From Octadecabacter ascidiaceicola (GTDB lineage Bacteria > Pseudomonadota > Alphaproteobacteria > Rhodobacterales > Rhodobacteraceae), in contig NZ_FXYD01000004.1 of NCBI RefSeq assembly GCF_900185015.1, positions 246,001 to 310,000 on the forward strand: DNA of 64,000 bases. The letters are read 5' to 3'. Position 1 is the first letter of the stretch. Every line of letters starts with the position of its first letter. The notes under the pieces were generated by a model. That model did no database searches and was not told where the DNA came from. It saw only the letters and a program-made list of their open reading frames with translations. Positions 1 to 7,862 of this stretch are shown piece by piece. Position numbers and translations under genes: made by a program.

Positions 1-2
1 AA

Positions 3-341
3 CCACTGGCCGAGGCCGTTGCACTGGCAGGTGATGCCGAAGCGGTGTTGGTGAACTGCTCAACTCCCGAAGTGATTGGTTCCGCGCTTGATGTGTTGGC
101 GACCTCTGGCAAGCCATATGGCGCTTATGCAAACGGGTTTGAGAAAATCAGCGATGGTTTTCTGGAGGACAAGCCGACGGTCGACGCCCTAAGTATGCGC
201 CGCGACTTCACTCCGGAAATGTATGCGGACTACGCGATGAAATGGGTTGATCAAGGGGCAACGATCATCGGGGGCTGCTGTGAAGTCAGCCCATCCCATA
301 TTGCCGAAATCGCCAAGCGTCTGAGCGCGGCGGGTCATTAG
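3..341 (+). CDS. Homocysteine S-methyltransferase family protein (partial, C-terminal 112 codons)
   Basis: The gene enters from the left edge in frame 3 and ends at TAG 339-341, so the N-terminus and start are outside the window. The visible part ends with a GGCCEV segment; in this family a Cys pair in GGCC binds the catalytic zinc that activates homocysteine. The enzyme would move a methyl group to homocysteine to make methionine. The next gene, 21 bases downstream on the same strand, is a dimethylglycine-dehydrogenase-like flavoprotein, which points to betaine as methyl donor (betaine to dimethylglycine). That donor is inferred from context only; S-methylmethionine or another donor is possible. 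Confidence 0.8.
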   Translation, partial: PLAEAVALAGDAEAVLVNCSTPEVIGSALDVLATSGKPYGAYANGFEKISDGFLEDKPTVDALSMRRDFTPEMYADYAMKWVDQGATIIGGCCEVSPSHIAEIAKRLSAAGH

Positions 342-362
342 ATAGTTTAAAGGACGACACAA

Positions 363-2801
363 ATGGCTGATCTTCCAAACAAAGCGCGCGTCGTCATTAT
401 TGGTGGCGGAGTTATTGGCTGTTCGGTGGCTTACCACCTGACGAAATTGGGCTGGACAGACGTTGTCTTGTTAGAACGCAAGCAGCTGACTTCGGGTACG
501 ACGTGGCATGCCGCAGGCCTGATTGCGCAGCTGCGTGCGACGCAGAATATGACCAAGCTCGCGAAGTACAGCCAGGAGCTTTATGGTGATTTAGAGACTG
601 AAACTGGTGTTGCTACCGGTTTCAAACGCTGCGGGTCTATCACGGTTGCGCTGACGGATGAGCGTAAAGAAGAGATTTACCGCCAAGCGTCTATGGCGCG
701 GTCTTTTGGTGTCGATGTTGAGGAGATTTCACCAAACGAAGTGAAGGCGAAATACGAGCATCTGAACATTGATGGTGTCGTTGGTGGTGTCTACCTGCCG
801 CTTGATGGGCAAGGCGACCCTGCCAACATCGCATTGGCGTTGGCCAAGGGTGCGCGCCAGCGCGGCGCGGTTGTGAAAGAGCGCGTGAAAGCGACGGGCG
901 TTGTACGTGATGGCCGCCGAATTACGGGTGTGCATTGGGAAGATGAAAACGGCCAAGGCACGATTGAGTGTGAGCACGTCGTGAACTGTGCGGGTATGTG
1001 GGGCCGCGAAGTTGGCCAGATGCTTGGCACGAACGTACCGCTGCAAGCCTGCGAGCATTTTTACATCGTGACCGAAGCAATTCAGGGTCTAACACAGATG
1101 CCTGTGCTGCGCGTGCCGGATGAATGCGCGTACTACAAAGAAGACGCGGGAAAGATGCTTTTGGGTGCGTTCGAGCCTGAATCGAAGCCTTGGGGGCCGA
1201 TCCCCGATGATTTCGAGTTTGACCAGCTGCCCGAAGATTTCGACCACTTTGAACCGATTTTGGAAGCAGCGGTTGAACGCCTTCCGATGCTTGCGGATGC
1301 GGGGATTCATACGTTCTTCAACGGTCCTGAGTCCTTCACTCCGGATGATGCGTACCATCTTGGGCTGGCGCCAGAGATGGACAACGTTTGGGTCGCTGCG
1401 GGTTTTAACTCGATCGGTATTCAGTCTGCGGGTGGCGCGGGAATGGCGCTGGCGCAGTGGATGGACGAGGGCGCAAAGCCATTTGATTTGGGCGACGTCG
1501 ACATCAGCCGCATGCAGCCGTTTATGGGGAACAAGACGTTCCTGATGGAACGTTCGAAGGAAACGCTGGGCCTGCTTTATGCGGATCATTTCCCGTACCG
1601 CCAAAAGGCGACTGCGCGTGGTATTCGGCGCACGCCGTTCCATCAGCACCTGTTGCAGCACGGCGCGGTGATGGGTGAGCTGTCTGGTTGGGAGCGTGCC
1701 AACTGGTTTGCTAAGGACGGGCAGACGCCGGAGTATGAATATTCTTGGCAGCGTCAGAACTTCTTTGACAACGTGGCGGCCGAACATAAGGCCGTGCGCG
1801 AGAACGTCGGCATGTATGATATGTCGTCTTTCGGTAAGATTAGGGTCGAGGGGCGCGATGCCGAAGCGTTCATGAACTATGTTGGTGGTGGCGATTATTC
1901 GGTTCCGATTGGTAAGATCGTCTACACGCAGTTCCTGAACCACCGCGGTGGGATTGAAGCGGATGTAACCGTGACGCGCTTGTCCGAAACCGCCTATCTG
2001 GTGGTGACTCCGGCCGCGACTCGACTGGCTGATCAAGTCTGGATGGAACGCAACCGTGGTGATTTCAGTGTAGTCATCACGGATGTGACTGCGGGCGAAG
2101 GTGTGCTGGCCGTTATGGGCCCAAACAGCCGCAAGCTGTTGCAGGCCGTTTCGCCGGCGGATTTCAGCAATGATGCGAATCCGTTTGGCACGGCGCAAGA
2201 GGTTGAGATCGGCATGGGTATGGCCCGCGTGCATCGTGTGACCTACGTCGGTGAGCTTGGTTGGGAAGTCTACGTTTCTGCAGATCAAGCGGGTCATGTG
2301 TTTGAGACTTTGCATAACGCTGGCCAAGACATGGGTCTAACGCTGTGTGGCATGCACATGATGGATACCTGTCGCATCGAGAAAGGGTTCCGCCATTTCG
2401 GGCATGATATCACTTGTGAAGACCATGTGATGGAGGCGGGCCTAGGCTTTGCGGTCAAGAAAGACAAACCTAATTTCATTGGGCGCGAAGCGGTGCTTGA
2501 TAAGCAGGAACAGGGTCTAAATATGCGGATGGTTCAGTTTAAGCTCACTGACCCTGAGCCGCTTTTGTACCATAATGAACCGATCTTGCGGGATGGAGAG
2601 CAGGTTGGTTTTCTGACGTCTGGCGCTTATGGGCATTCCTTGGGCGGAGCGATGGGCCTTGGGTATGTGCCCTGCAAAGGTGAGAAACCAGCAGACGTTT
2701 TGGCATCAACCTACGAGATCGATGTGATGGGGGTGAAAGTGAAAGCCGAAGCCTCGCTCAAGCCAATGTACGACCCATCATCACAACGCGTTAAAGTCTG
2801 A
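363..2801 (+). CDS. Dimethylglycine/sarcosine dehydrogenase-like FAD and folate-binding protein
   Basis: This 812-aa protein has an N-terminal FAD domain (GGGVIG at residues 14-19) followed by TTWHAAGL around residue 49, the segment whose His carries covalent flavin in dimethylglycine and sarcosine dehydrogenases. The C-terminal half (about 430-800) is a GcvT-like aminomethyltransferase fold that binds tetrahydrofolate. The expected reaction is oxidative N-demethylation of dimethylglycine or sarcosine with transfer of the one-carbon unit to folate. It follows the homocysteine methyltransferase by 21 bp and probably shares its transcript, giving a betaine-dimethylglycine-sarcosine demethylation route. 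Length fits the DMGDH/SARDH family. Substrate choice between dimethylglycine and sarcosine cannot be decided from sequence. Confidence 0.88.
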   Translation: MADLPNKARVVIIGGGVIGCSVAYHLTKLGWTDVVLLERKQLTSGTTWHAAGLIAQLRATQNMTKLAKYSQELYGDLETETGVATGFKRCGSITVALTDERKEEIYRQASMARSFGVDVEEISPNEVKAKYEHLNIDGVVGGVYLPLDGQGDPANIALALAKGARQRGAVVKERVKATGVVRDGRRITGVHWEDENGQGTIECEHVVNCAGMWGREVGQMLGTNVPLQACEHFYIVTEAIQGLTQMPVLRVPDECAYYKEDAGKMLLGAFEPESKPWGPIPDDFEFDQLPEDFDHFEPILEAAVERLPMLADAGIHTFFNGPESFTPDDAYHLGLAPEMDNVWVAAGFNSIGIQSAGGAGMALAQWMDEGAKPFDLGDVDISRMQPFMGNKTFLMERSKETLGLLYADHFPYRQKATARGIRRTPFHQHLLQHGAVMGELSGWERANWFAKDGQTPEYEYSWQRQNFFDNVAAEHKAVRENVGMYDMSSFGKIRVEGRDAEAFMNYVGGGDYSVPIGKIVYTQFLNHRGGIEADVTVTRLSETAYLVVTPAATRLADQVWMERNRGDFSVVITDVTAGEGVLAVMGPNSRKLLQAVSPADFSNDANPFGTAQEVEIGMGMARVHRVTYVGELGWEVYVSADQAGHVFETLHNAGQDMGLTLCGMHMMDTCRIEKGFRHFGHDITCEDHVMEAGLGFAVKKDKPNFIGREAVLDKQEQGLNMRMVQFKLTDPEPLLYHNEPILRDGEQVGFLTSGAYGHSLGGAMGLGYVPCKGEKPADVLASTYEIDVMGVKVKAEASLKPMYDPSSQRVKV

Positions 2802-2815
2802 TAACAAAAAACGAT

Positions 2816-2850
2816 GCACCTCGGGTAAGCCAGCCCTTGACCCGGGGTGC
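2816..2850 (+). terminator. Hairpin after the demethylation operon
   Basis: An 11-bp stem with one G-U pair (2816-2826 with 2840-2850) and a 13-base loop lies 15 bases past the flavoprotein stop and ahead of rarD. No clear T-run follows, so it is either a weak terminator or an mRNA-stabilising end. Confidence 0.45.
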
Positions 2851-2871
2851 TTAAATCGTGCTGATGCAAGC

Positions 2872-3762
2872 ATGGCTACACCCTCTCAAAATGAAGACAC
2901 CCTGCGCGGTTTCGGCTTTGCGTTTTCTGCCTATCTACTGTGGGGGTTTTTACCTCTGTATTTGAAATGGCTGGCGCATGTCCCCGCCGTTGAGGTCGTC
3001 TCGCACCGAGTTTTGTGGTCCGTTCCAGTCGCAGGTTTGGTTTTGTTTTTGTTGGGCCGTACGGGTGATATCGGGCGGGTGTTACGAGACCCAAAAGCAC
3101 TCGCAATGGGGGGGGTAACGGCCGCGCTGATTTCGATTAACTGGGGCGTCTATGTTTGGGCGATTGCGGTAGACAGAACCTTAGATGCCGCGCTGGGCTA
3201 TTACATCAACCCGCTGTTTTCGGTGCTCTTGGGCTCTGTACTGCTCGGCGAGCGGCTGATGCGCCTGCAATGGGTCGCAGTGGCCCTTGCCGCGGCGGCT
3301 GTCGCAGTATTGGCAATTGAGACAGGTAGTTTGCCGTGGCCGGCGCTGGCGCTGACAACAAGCTGGGGCTTTTACGCCTATTTCAAACGCTCGCTTCCGA
3401 TTGGCCCGAACCAAGGGTTCTTGCTTGAGGTGTTGATCCTGACGCCGTTTGCTATCGGGTATCTGATTTGGCTTTGGCTGAACGGGGGTGGGCATTTCGT
3501 CCCGGTGACGACTGATATGTGGTTGCTTATGGGGTGCGGTATTGTGACGGCGGTGCCGCTGATGCTGTATGCCAATGGCGCGAAAGGCCTACGGCTGACG
3601 ACCATTGGCATCATGCAGTATATCGCGCCGACGATGATCATGTTGGTTGCAGTCTTCGTGTTCAAAGAACCCTTTGGCAGCGCACGCGCCGTTGCCTTCC
3701 CAATGATCTGGGCTGCGCTGGGTTTATATACCTATTCCATGTTCCGATCCCGCCGCAAATGA
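2872..3762 (+). CDS. rarD: RarD-type EamA/DMT superfamily permease
   Basis: This 296-aa protein is strongly hydrophobic, with about ten predicted membrane helices in two EamA-like halves. It opens with the RarD pattern: a first helix followed by a tryptophan/leucine-rich segment ending in LKWL. The family exports small metabolites across the inner membrane; the substrate of this member is unknown. Its stop overlaps the start of the next gene (ATGA at 3759-3762), so the two are probably translated together. Confidence 0.85.
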   Translation: MATPSQNEDTLRGFGFAFSAYLLWGFLPLYLKWLAHVPAVEVVSHRVLWSVPVAGLVLFLLGRTGDIGRVLRDPKALAMGGVTAALISINWGVYVWAIAVDRTLDAALGYYINPLFSVLLGSVLLGERLMRLQWVAVALAAAAVAVLAIETGSLPWPALALTTSWGFYAYFKRSLPIGPNQGFLLEVLILTPFAIGYLIWLWLNGGGHFVPVTTDMWLLMGCGIVTAVPLMLYANGAKGLRLTTIGIMQYIAPTMIMLVAVFVFKEPFGSARAVAFPMIWAALGLYTYSMFRSRRK

Positions 3763-4406
3763 GCAGTGAATACAATCCACCGAGTGACCCACTTGATGTG
3801 ATCCACGCCGATCATGAAATCCTGATCGTGAACAAACCGACCGGTTTGTTGTCGGTTCCGGGGAAGGGGCCGCATTTGGCGGATTGCCTGATCTCCCGTG
3901 TCCAAGAGGCGTTTCCCCAAGCTTTGCTGATCCACCGGTTGGACCGTGACACAAGTGGCGTGATGGTCTTTGCGCTGACGCCACACGCCCAGCGCCACAT
4001 CGGGTTGCAGTTTGAAAAGCGCATGACGAAGAAAACCTACGTTGCCCGCGTTTGGGGCAGGTTAGAGCCTAAGACTGGCACTGTGGACTTGCCGCTGATA
4101 GTCGATTGGGAAAACCGACCGCTTCAGAAAGTGTGTCATGAAACGGGCAAGGCGGCGCAGACTGATTGGAAGGTTCTGCGCAGTGATGGCGTCGAAAGCC
4201 GTGTTCGGATGATGCCAAAAACCGGACGTTCCCATCAATTGCGAGTGCATATGCTTAGCCTTGGTCATCCGATCCTAGGGGATCCGTTTTATGCCACGGG
4301 TGAGGCGCTGAATTTTGACCGCCTTATGCTGCATTCCGAAGAACTGCGTCTGCGCCATCCTGATGGCGGAGAAGGTGTTCGGTTTCGCGCGAAGGCGCCG
4401 TTTTAG
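3759..4406 (+). CDS. RluA-family RNA pseudouridine synthase
   Basis: This 215-aa protein isomerises uridine to pseudouridine in rRNA or tRNA. The catalytic motif HRLDRDTSG spans residues 59-67, with Asp62 the expected nucleophile. The start at 3759 is chosen because it overlaps the rarD stop as ATGA; the frame stays open further upstream, but that extension lies inside rarD. Length fits the short RluA-type enzymes without an S4 domain. The stop overlaps the convergent kinase gene by four bases (4403-4406). The target RNA position is not predictable. Confidence 0.88.
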   Translation: MSSEYNPPSDPLDVIHADHEILIVNKPTGLLSVPGKGPHLADCLISRVQEAFPQALLIHRLDRDTSGVMVFALTPHAQRHIGLQFEKRMTKKTYVARVWGRLEPKTGTVDLPLIVDWENRPLQKVCHETGKAAQTDWKVLRSDGVESRVRMMPKTGRSHQLRVHMLSLGHPILGDPFYATGEALNFDRLMLHSEELRLRHPDGGEGVRFRAKAPF

Positions 4407-5416
4407 AGACCGTCGAGGCGGCGGTCGGTTAGGTTCAGGCGACCAGCGACAATCGGGTCTGTTATGGCGCGAAGGTCGGGTTCAGCGTTCAGTACGATCT
4501 CAAGCTCATCCAAGCGGTTCATTGCGATCAGTTCCAAGACGTCCGTGCGCGGCAACTCCGCAACGGGCTGGATGAGTTCAACGCGTGTTTCAGAGATCAA
4601 TGCGCGAACCTCTTGTGCAGATAGGTCAGTTTGTACAAAGGCGTAAATGCCCATGCCCTTAGCGGGGAGCGCGAAGGGGCTGAGGGATACGCAGTGGACG
4701 GCACTGTTTTTCAGAAGGTCTGCGGTGATGGATGGGCCGTCTTGCGCAATGCGATTGCCCGTGCCTTCGCCATCAGACCAGCTGAACAGCCCGCGCGTGA
4801 TCGCGTTATAGGCGCGTTTTCCGGTGGCCATCCAGATGCGGGTTGGAAGGGATTTGCGGGCCAGCATTTTGGTTTCTGCGGGCGTAAGCAGCGCAGGCGC
4901 ATAGCGGCGCTTTTGTTTGACCAGATGGCGGAGGTCTTCGTAGCCCATGATGCGAAACAGCTTGCCGCGGCGGCGATGAACCGACGCGAGCTGAAAGTCG
5001 ATTACGGCGGCGGAGCCATCGGGTGCCATCAGCCAGTTTTGCGGCTTGGCGAGGTCGTTGTGGGTTACATTGCGCCGGCGCATGCCGCGCAAGATACGCT
5101 TGGCGTCTTTGTAAAATTCGGCCGTGTCAGGTTTGGCGAGGTTCAGCGGAATACCTGCAGACCAGCTGCGCAGGATGCCTTCGTCATCGACGCGGATTAG
5201 GTCTGGCGTGCCTTTAATGCCTGTCACTACCCGCAATGAGCGGATCTCTTTGCGGGCAAGAAAGCTAGCGATGGGTTTTGCCCAGAATGGCACACCGTCG
5301 AGTTTACGCAGAACCAGTTTGGCGTCTTCAGCCCCTTCCAGATGGCCGGAAACCGTTTCCGAGAACTCGTCACGTTTGTGAACGGTTGTAGGGATGAAGG
5401 GCGTGCGTTCAGACAT
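4403..5416 (-). CDS. RIO-like serine/threonine kinase with a C-terminal acyl-CoA-synthetase-tail-like domain
   Basis: The 337-aa protein carries kinase signatures of the RIO/ABC1 type: THNDLAKPQNW around residues 118-128 (HND catalytic loop) and VIDFQ around 138-142 (metal-binding Asp). The last 100 residues resemble the C-terminal subdomain of AMP-binding acyl-CoA synthetases, with YAFVQTD and a later ELPRTDVLELIAMN stretch. Function is unknown; the kinase label comes from motifs only. It is convergent with the pseudouridine synthase and divergent from the peroxiredoxin, with about 170 bp between the two starts to hold both promoters. Confidence 0.7.
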   Translation of the reverse strand: MSERTPFIPTTVHKRDEFSETVSGHLEGAEDAKLVLRKLDGVPFWAKPIASFLARKEIRSLRVVTGIKGTPDLIRVDDEGILRSWSAGIPLNLAKPDTAEFYKDAKRILRGMRRRNVTHNDLAKPQNWLMAPDGSAAVIDFQLASVHRRRGKLFRIMGYEDLRHLVKQKRRYAPALLTPAETKMLARKSLPTRIWMATGKRAYNAITRGLFSWSDGEGTGNRIAQDGPSITADLLKNSAVHCVSLSPFALPAKGMGIYAFVQTDLSAQEVRALISETRVELIQPVAELPRTDVLELIAMNRLDELEIVLNAEPDLRAITDPIVAGRLNLTDRRLDGL

Positions 5417-5590
5417 GAGAGGTTCCTATCTGCGCGGCGATTGTCTGTCTAGGACCCGTCAATACCTACTAAGGCCTTGGCCTGACCCTCTGATTGGCAC
5501 GAATGGTCGCAGAGCGGTCCTCGGGTGCTGGAACTGTTCGCGACCCGGTCCTATATGACCATAGAACGTAATCAGAAAAGGAGACCCGAC

Positions 5591-6244
5591 ATGGGCCTGC
5601 GTATCAATGACACGATCCCTGACATGACAGTCGAGACAGACCACGGCACGATTAACCTGCACGACTGGGTTGGCGATTCTTGGGCTATTCTTTTCAGCCA
5701 CCCAAAAGATTTTACACCTGTTTGTACGACTGAATTTGGTGCAGTTGCGCAGCTTGCTGATGAATGGGAAGCACGTGGCACGAAGGTTCTTGGTATTTCC
5801 ATTGATGGTGTTGAAGAACACAAAAAGTGGAAAACAGATATCGAAGCTGTTGGTGGCGCAAAGGCGGGTTTTCCGATTGTAGCTGACTCCGATCTGGCTA
5901 TGGCGAAGGCGTTCGACATGCTGCCAGCCGAAGCCTACATGCCCGATGGCCGTACACCTGCGGATTCTGCGACTGTGCGTTCAGTGTTTATCATTGGGCC
6001 AGATAAGCAGCTGAAGCTGTCCATGACATACCCAATGAACGTGGGGCGCAATTTTGCTGAGGTTCTACGCGCACTTGACGGCTTGCAGACAGCAGCCCGT
6101 GAGAACGTGGCGACGCCTGCGAACTGGACTGTTGGTCAGGATGTTGTTGTTCCAATGGGCGTGTCTGATGAAGATGCGATCGCCAAGTATGGCTCTATCG
6201 ACACCAAGCTGCCTTATCTGCGGATTGCGAAGCTGCCTGAGTAA
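5591..6244 (+). CDS. 1-Cys peroxiredoxin (Prx6 type)
   Basis: The 217-aa protein reduces hydrogen peroxide and organic hydroperoxides. The peroxidatic cysteine is Cys45 in DFTPVCTTEFG. The extended C-terminal domain (about 160-217) matches the Prx6/1-Cys group rather than AhpC, and no resolving cysteine is seen. Start at 5591 follows an AAGGAGA ribosome site; the in-frame ATG-less extension upstream lacks one. It stands alone, divergent from the kinase gene, and ends in a good hairpin terminator. Confidence 0.92.
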   Translation: MGLRINDTIPDMTVETDHGTINLHDWVGDSWAILFSHPKDFTPVCTTEFGAVAQLADEWEARGTKVLGISIDGVEEHKKWKTDIEAVGGAKAGFPIVADSDLAMAKAFDMLPAEAYMPDGRTPADSATVRSVFIIGPDKQLKLSMTYPMNVGRNFAEVLRALDGLQTAARENVATPANWTVGQDVVVPMGVSDEDAIAKYGSIDTKLPYLRIAKLPE

Positions 6245-6272
6245 CGCTGAGCGACGCTGTTTGCTTTGCAAA

Positions 6273-6321
6273 GGCGCCCCGCCCACCGTCCCTACGGGAT
6301 TGGCAAGCGGGGCGTCTTTTT
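6273..6321 (+). terminator. Rho-independent terminator of the peroxiredoxin gene
   Basis: A 10-bp GC-rich stem (6273-6282 with 6307-6316, one G-U pair) is followed by five T residues. It sits between convergent genes and ends at the aquaporin stop codon. Confidence 0.8.
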
Positions 6322-6997
6322 ATGCGTCGTCGGCGTCAAGCAAGCCGGACTTGAACAGCAAGCCAGCAGCGACAGCACCGATGATCGGTGCAACGATGAA
6401 CAACCAAAGTTGTGCAATGGCGGAACCACCTGCGAACAGGGCTGGGCCGATGGAACGCGCAGGGTTCACGGAAACGCCTGTTACGTTGATGCCGACAAGG
6501 TGGATGACAACGAGGGCCAAACCAATCGCGAGGCCAGCCATAGCCGCGGGTGCGCCTTTGCCCGTTGCGCCAAGGATCACGACCATGAACAGAAAGGTTG
6601 CGACGACTTCGAAGGCGAATGCGGACATCATGTTATATTCGCCGAGGTAGCCTTCACCCCAGCCGTTTGCGCCCATGCCGCCCTCAAAGCCAGCACTGCC
6701 TGATGCGATTACCCAAAGAGCAAACGCGCCTGTGATGGCGCCCGCGACTTGTGCAATCATGTATGGAATTGCTTCGCCGATGGTCATGCGGCCTGCGGCG
6801 ACTGCGCCTAAGGATACGGCGGGGTTGATGTGACAGCCGGACACAGCGCCTATGCTGTAGGCCATGCCGATCAGTGCGAGGCCGAAGGCAAAACTGATGC
6901 CGGTGAAGCCGATTGCATCGCCCGCGATGACCGCTGAACCGCAGCCCAGAAGGACGAGTGTAAATGTGCCGATAAACTCGGCCAATGGTTTTTTCAT
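6320..6997 (-). CDS. aqpZ: Aquaporin Z
   Basis: The 225-aa protein is a six-helix MIP channel with both half-helix NPA boxes (HINPAVS around residue 58 and NPARSIGPAL around 178). NPAR in the second box and the overall AqpZ likeness point to a water channel rather than a glycerol facilitator. Start at 6997 is used because it begins with MKKPLAEF and follows a GAAAGGGAA ribosome site; an upstream in-frame start would add a non-homologous tail. It appears monocistronic. Confidence 0.92.
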   Translation of the reverse strand: MKKPLAEFIGTFTLVLLGCGSAVIAGDAIGFTGISFAFGLALIGMAYSIGAVSGCHINPAVSLGAVAAGRMTIGEAIPYMIAQVAGAITGAFALWVIASGSAGFEGGMGANGWGEGYLGEYNMMSAFAFEVVATFLFMVVILGATGKGAPAAMAGLAIGLALVVIHLVGINVTGVSVNPARSIGPALFAGGSAIAQLWLFIVAPIIGAVAAGLLFKSGLLDADDA

Positions 6998-7087
6998 GAT
7001 GTTCCCTTTCCATTTTCCGCCCATTGATTGGACAGTTGTCAGAGAGGGTGGCGCAAATTTACACATTCCACATAGGGGAAAATCTGT

Positions 7088-7118
7088 AAAAAAGGCCCCA
7101 TGCGATACGCAGGGACCT
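7088..7118 (-). terminator. Terminator of the L,D-transpeptidase gene
   Basis: Read on the minus strand, an imperfect AGGTCCC/GGGGCCT stem is followed by six T residues, 28 bases past the transpeptidase stop. Confidence 0.65.
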
Positions 7119-7145
7119 ATTTGTCACTCCTGATTTTACAGGTTT

Positions 7146-7700
7146 TTAGTGCAGAACAGCGCGCGTATTCAGGGGAACGCGGTTGTACAGGTCTGAGATG
7201 TGGCTGTTCACCAAACGCACGCAGCCGTTGGAAACAGCGCTGCCGATAGTGCGTGGTGCGTTGGTGCCGTGGATGCGCAGGAACGTGTCGCGGTTGCCTT
7301 TGAACAGATAAAGCGCGCGTGCGCCTAGCGGGTTGTTGATGCCGCCTTCCATGCCGTCTTCGTATTGCAGGTAGGAGCCGGGGTCGCGTTCGATCATCTC
7401 TGGCGTTGGAGTCCAGCTGGGCCATTCTTTCTTGACCTGAATGATGAAATCGCCGGATTCGTAGAGACCAGCGCGGCCGATACCAACGGAGTATTCCATT
7501 GCCATACCCGGGCTGAACATAAAGTAGAGTTTGAAATTTCCGGGTTCGACGTGAATTTCGCCGGGCGCATAATCGCGGTCGATGCGCACGATGCGCGGCA
7601 ATTGCTGTTCTGGAATGAGATATCCCTGTGCGTTCACAGAGGTTGCAGCAAGGCCAGCCGTTGCAGCGGCTGTGTTCAGAAAATGGCGGCGCGTAATCAT
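7146..7700 (-). CDS. L,D-transpeptidase (YkuD domain), exported
   Basis: The 184-aa protein has a twin-arginine-like N-terminus (TRRHFL at residues 3-8) followed by a hydrophobic stretch ending near VNAQG, so it is probably exported to the periplasm. The YkuD signature is complete: HGTNAP (His144) and SNGCVR with catalytic Cys160. Such enzymes make 3-3 peptidoglycan crosslinks or attach proteins to peptidoglycan. ATG at 7700 is chosen; a TTG one codon upstream is equally spaced from GGGGAAG. Confidence 0.88.
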   Translation of the reverse strand: MITRRHFLNTAAATAGLAATSVNAQGYLIPEQQLPRIVRIDRDYAPGEIHVEPGNFKLYFMFSPGMAMEYSVGIGRAGLYESGDFIIQVKKEWPSWTPTPEMIERDPGSYLQYEDGMEGGINNPLGARALYLFKGNRDTFLRIHGTNAPRTIGSAVSNGCVRLVNSHISDLYNRVPLNTRAVLH

Positions 7701-7812
7701 CAATCTTCCCCAGAAATACGTTAACTACGTTGTATATGCCCTTTGTTGGGTATGTTGGGCAAGGTTCTGCTGATCACGACTCGGTCAGGGTTCCCTTACC
7801 TGTTGAACGCAA

Positions 7813-7840
7813 AAGGCCCCGACGTTTCCATCGGGGCCTT
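7813..7840 (-). terminator. Terminator of pnp
   Basis: A perfect 10-bp stem (7813-7822 with 7831-7840) with an 8-base loop and TTTT on the minus-strand side lies 23 bases past the pnp stop. Confidence 0.85.
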
Positions 7841-7862
7841 TGTAAGAGCATTTGAAAAGACC

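Noticed and set aside
1089..2327. Long minus-strand frame opposite the dimethylglycine-dehydrogenase-like gene
   Set aside because: It lies wholly inside a well supported gene, is rich in Arg/His from antisense codons and has no family pattern.
3519..3758. Upstream extension of the pseudouridine synthase
   Set aside because: Lies inside rarD; the ATGA overlap start at 3759 gives the normal family N-terminus.
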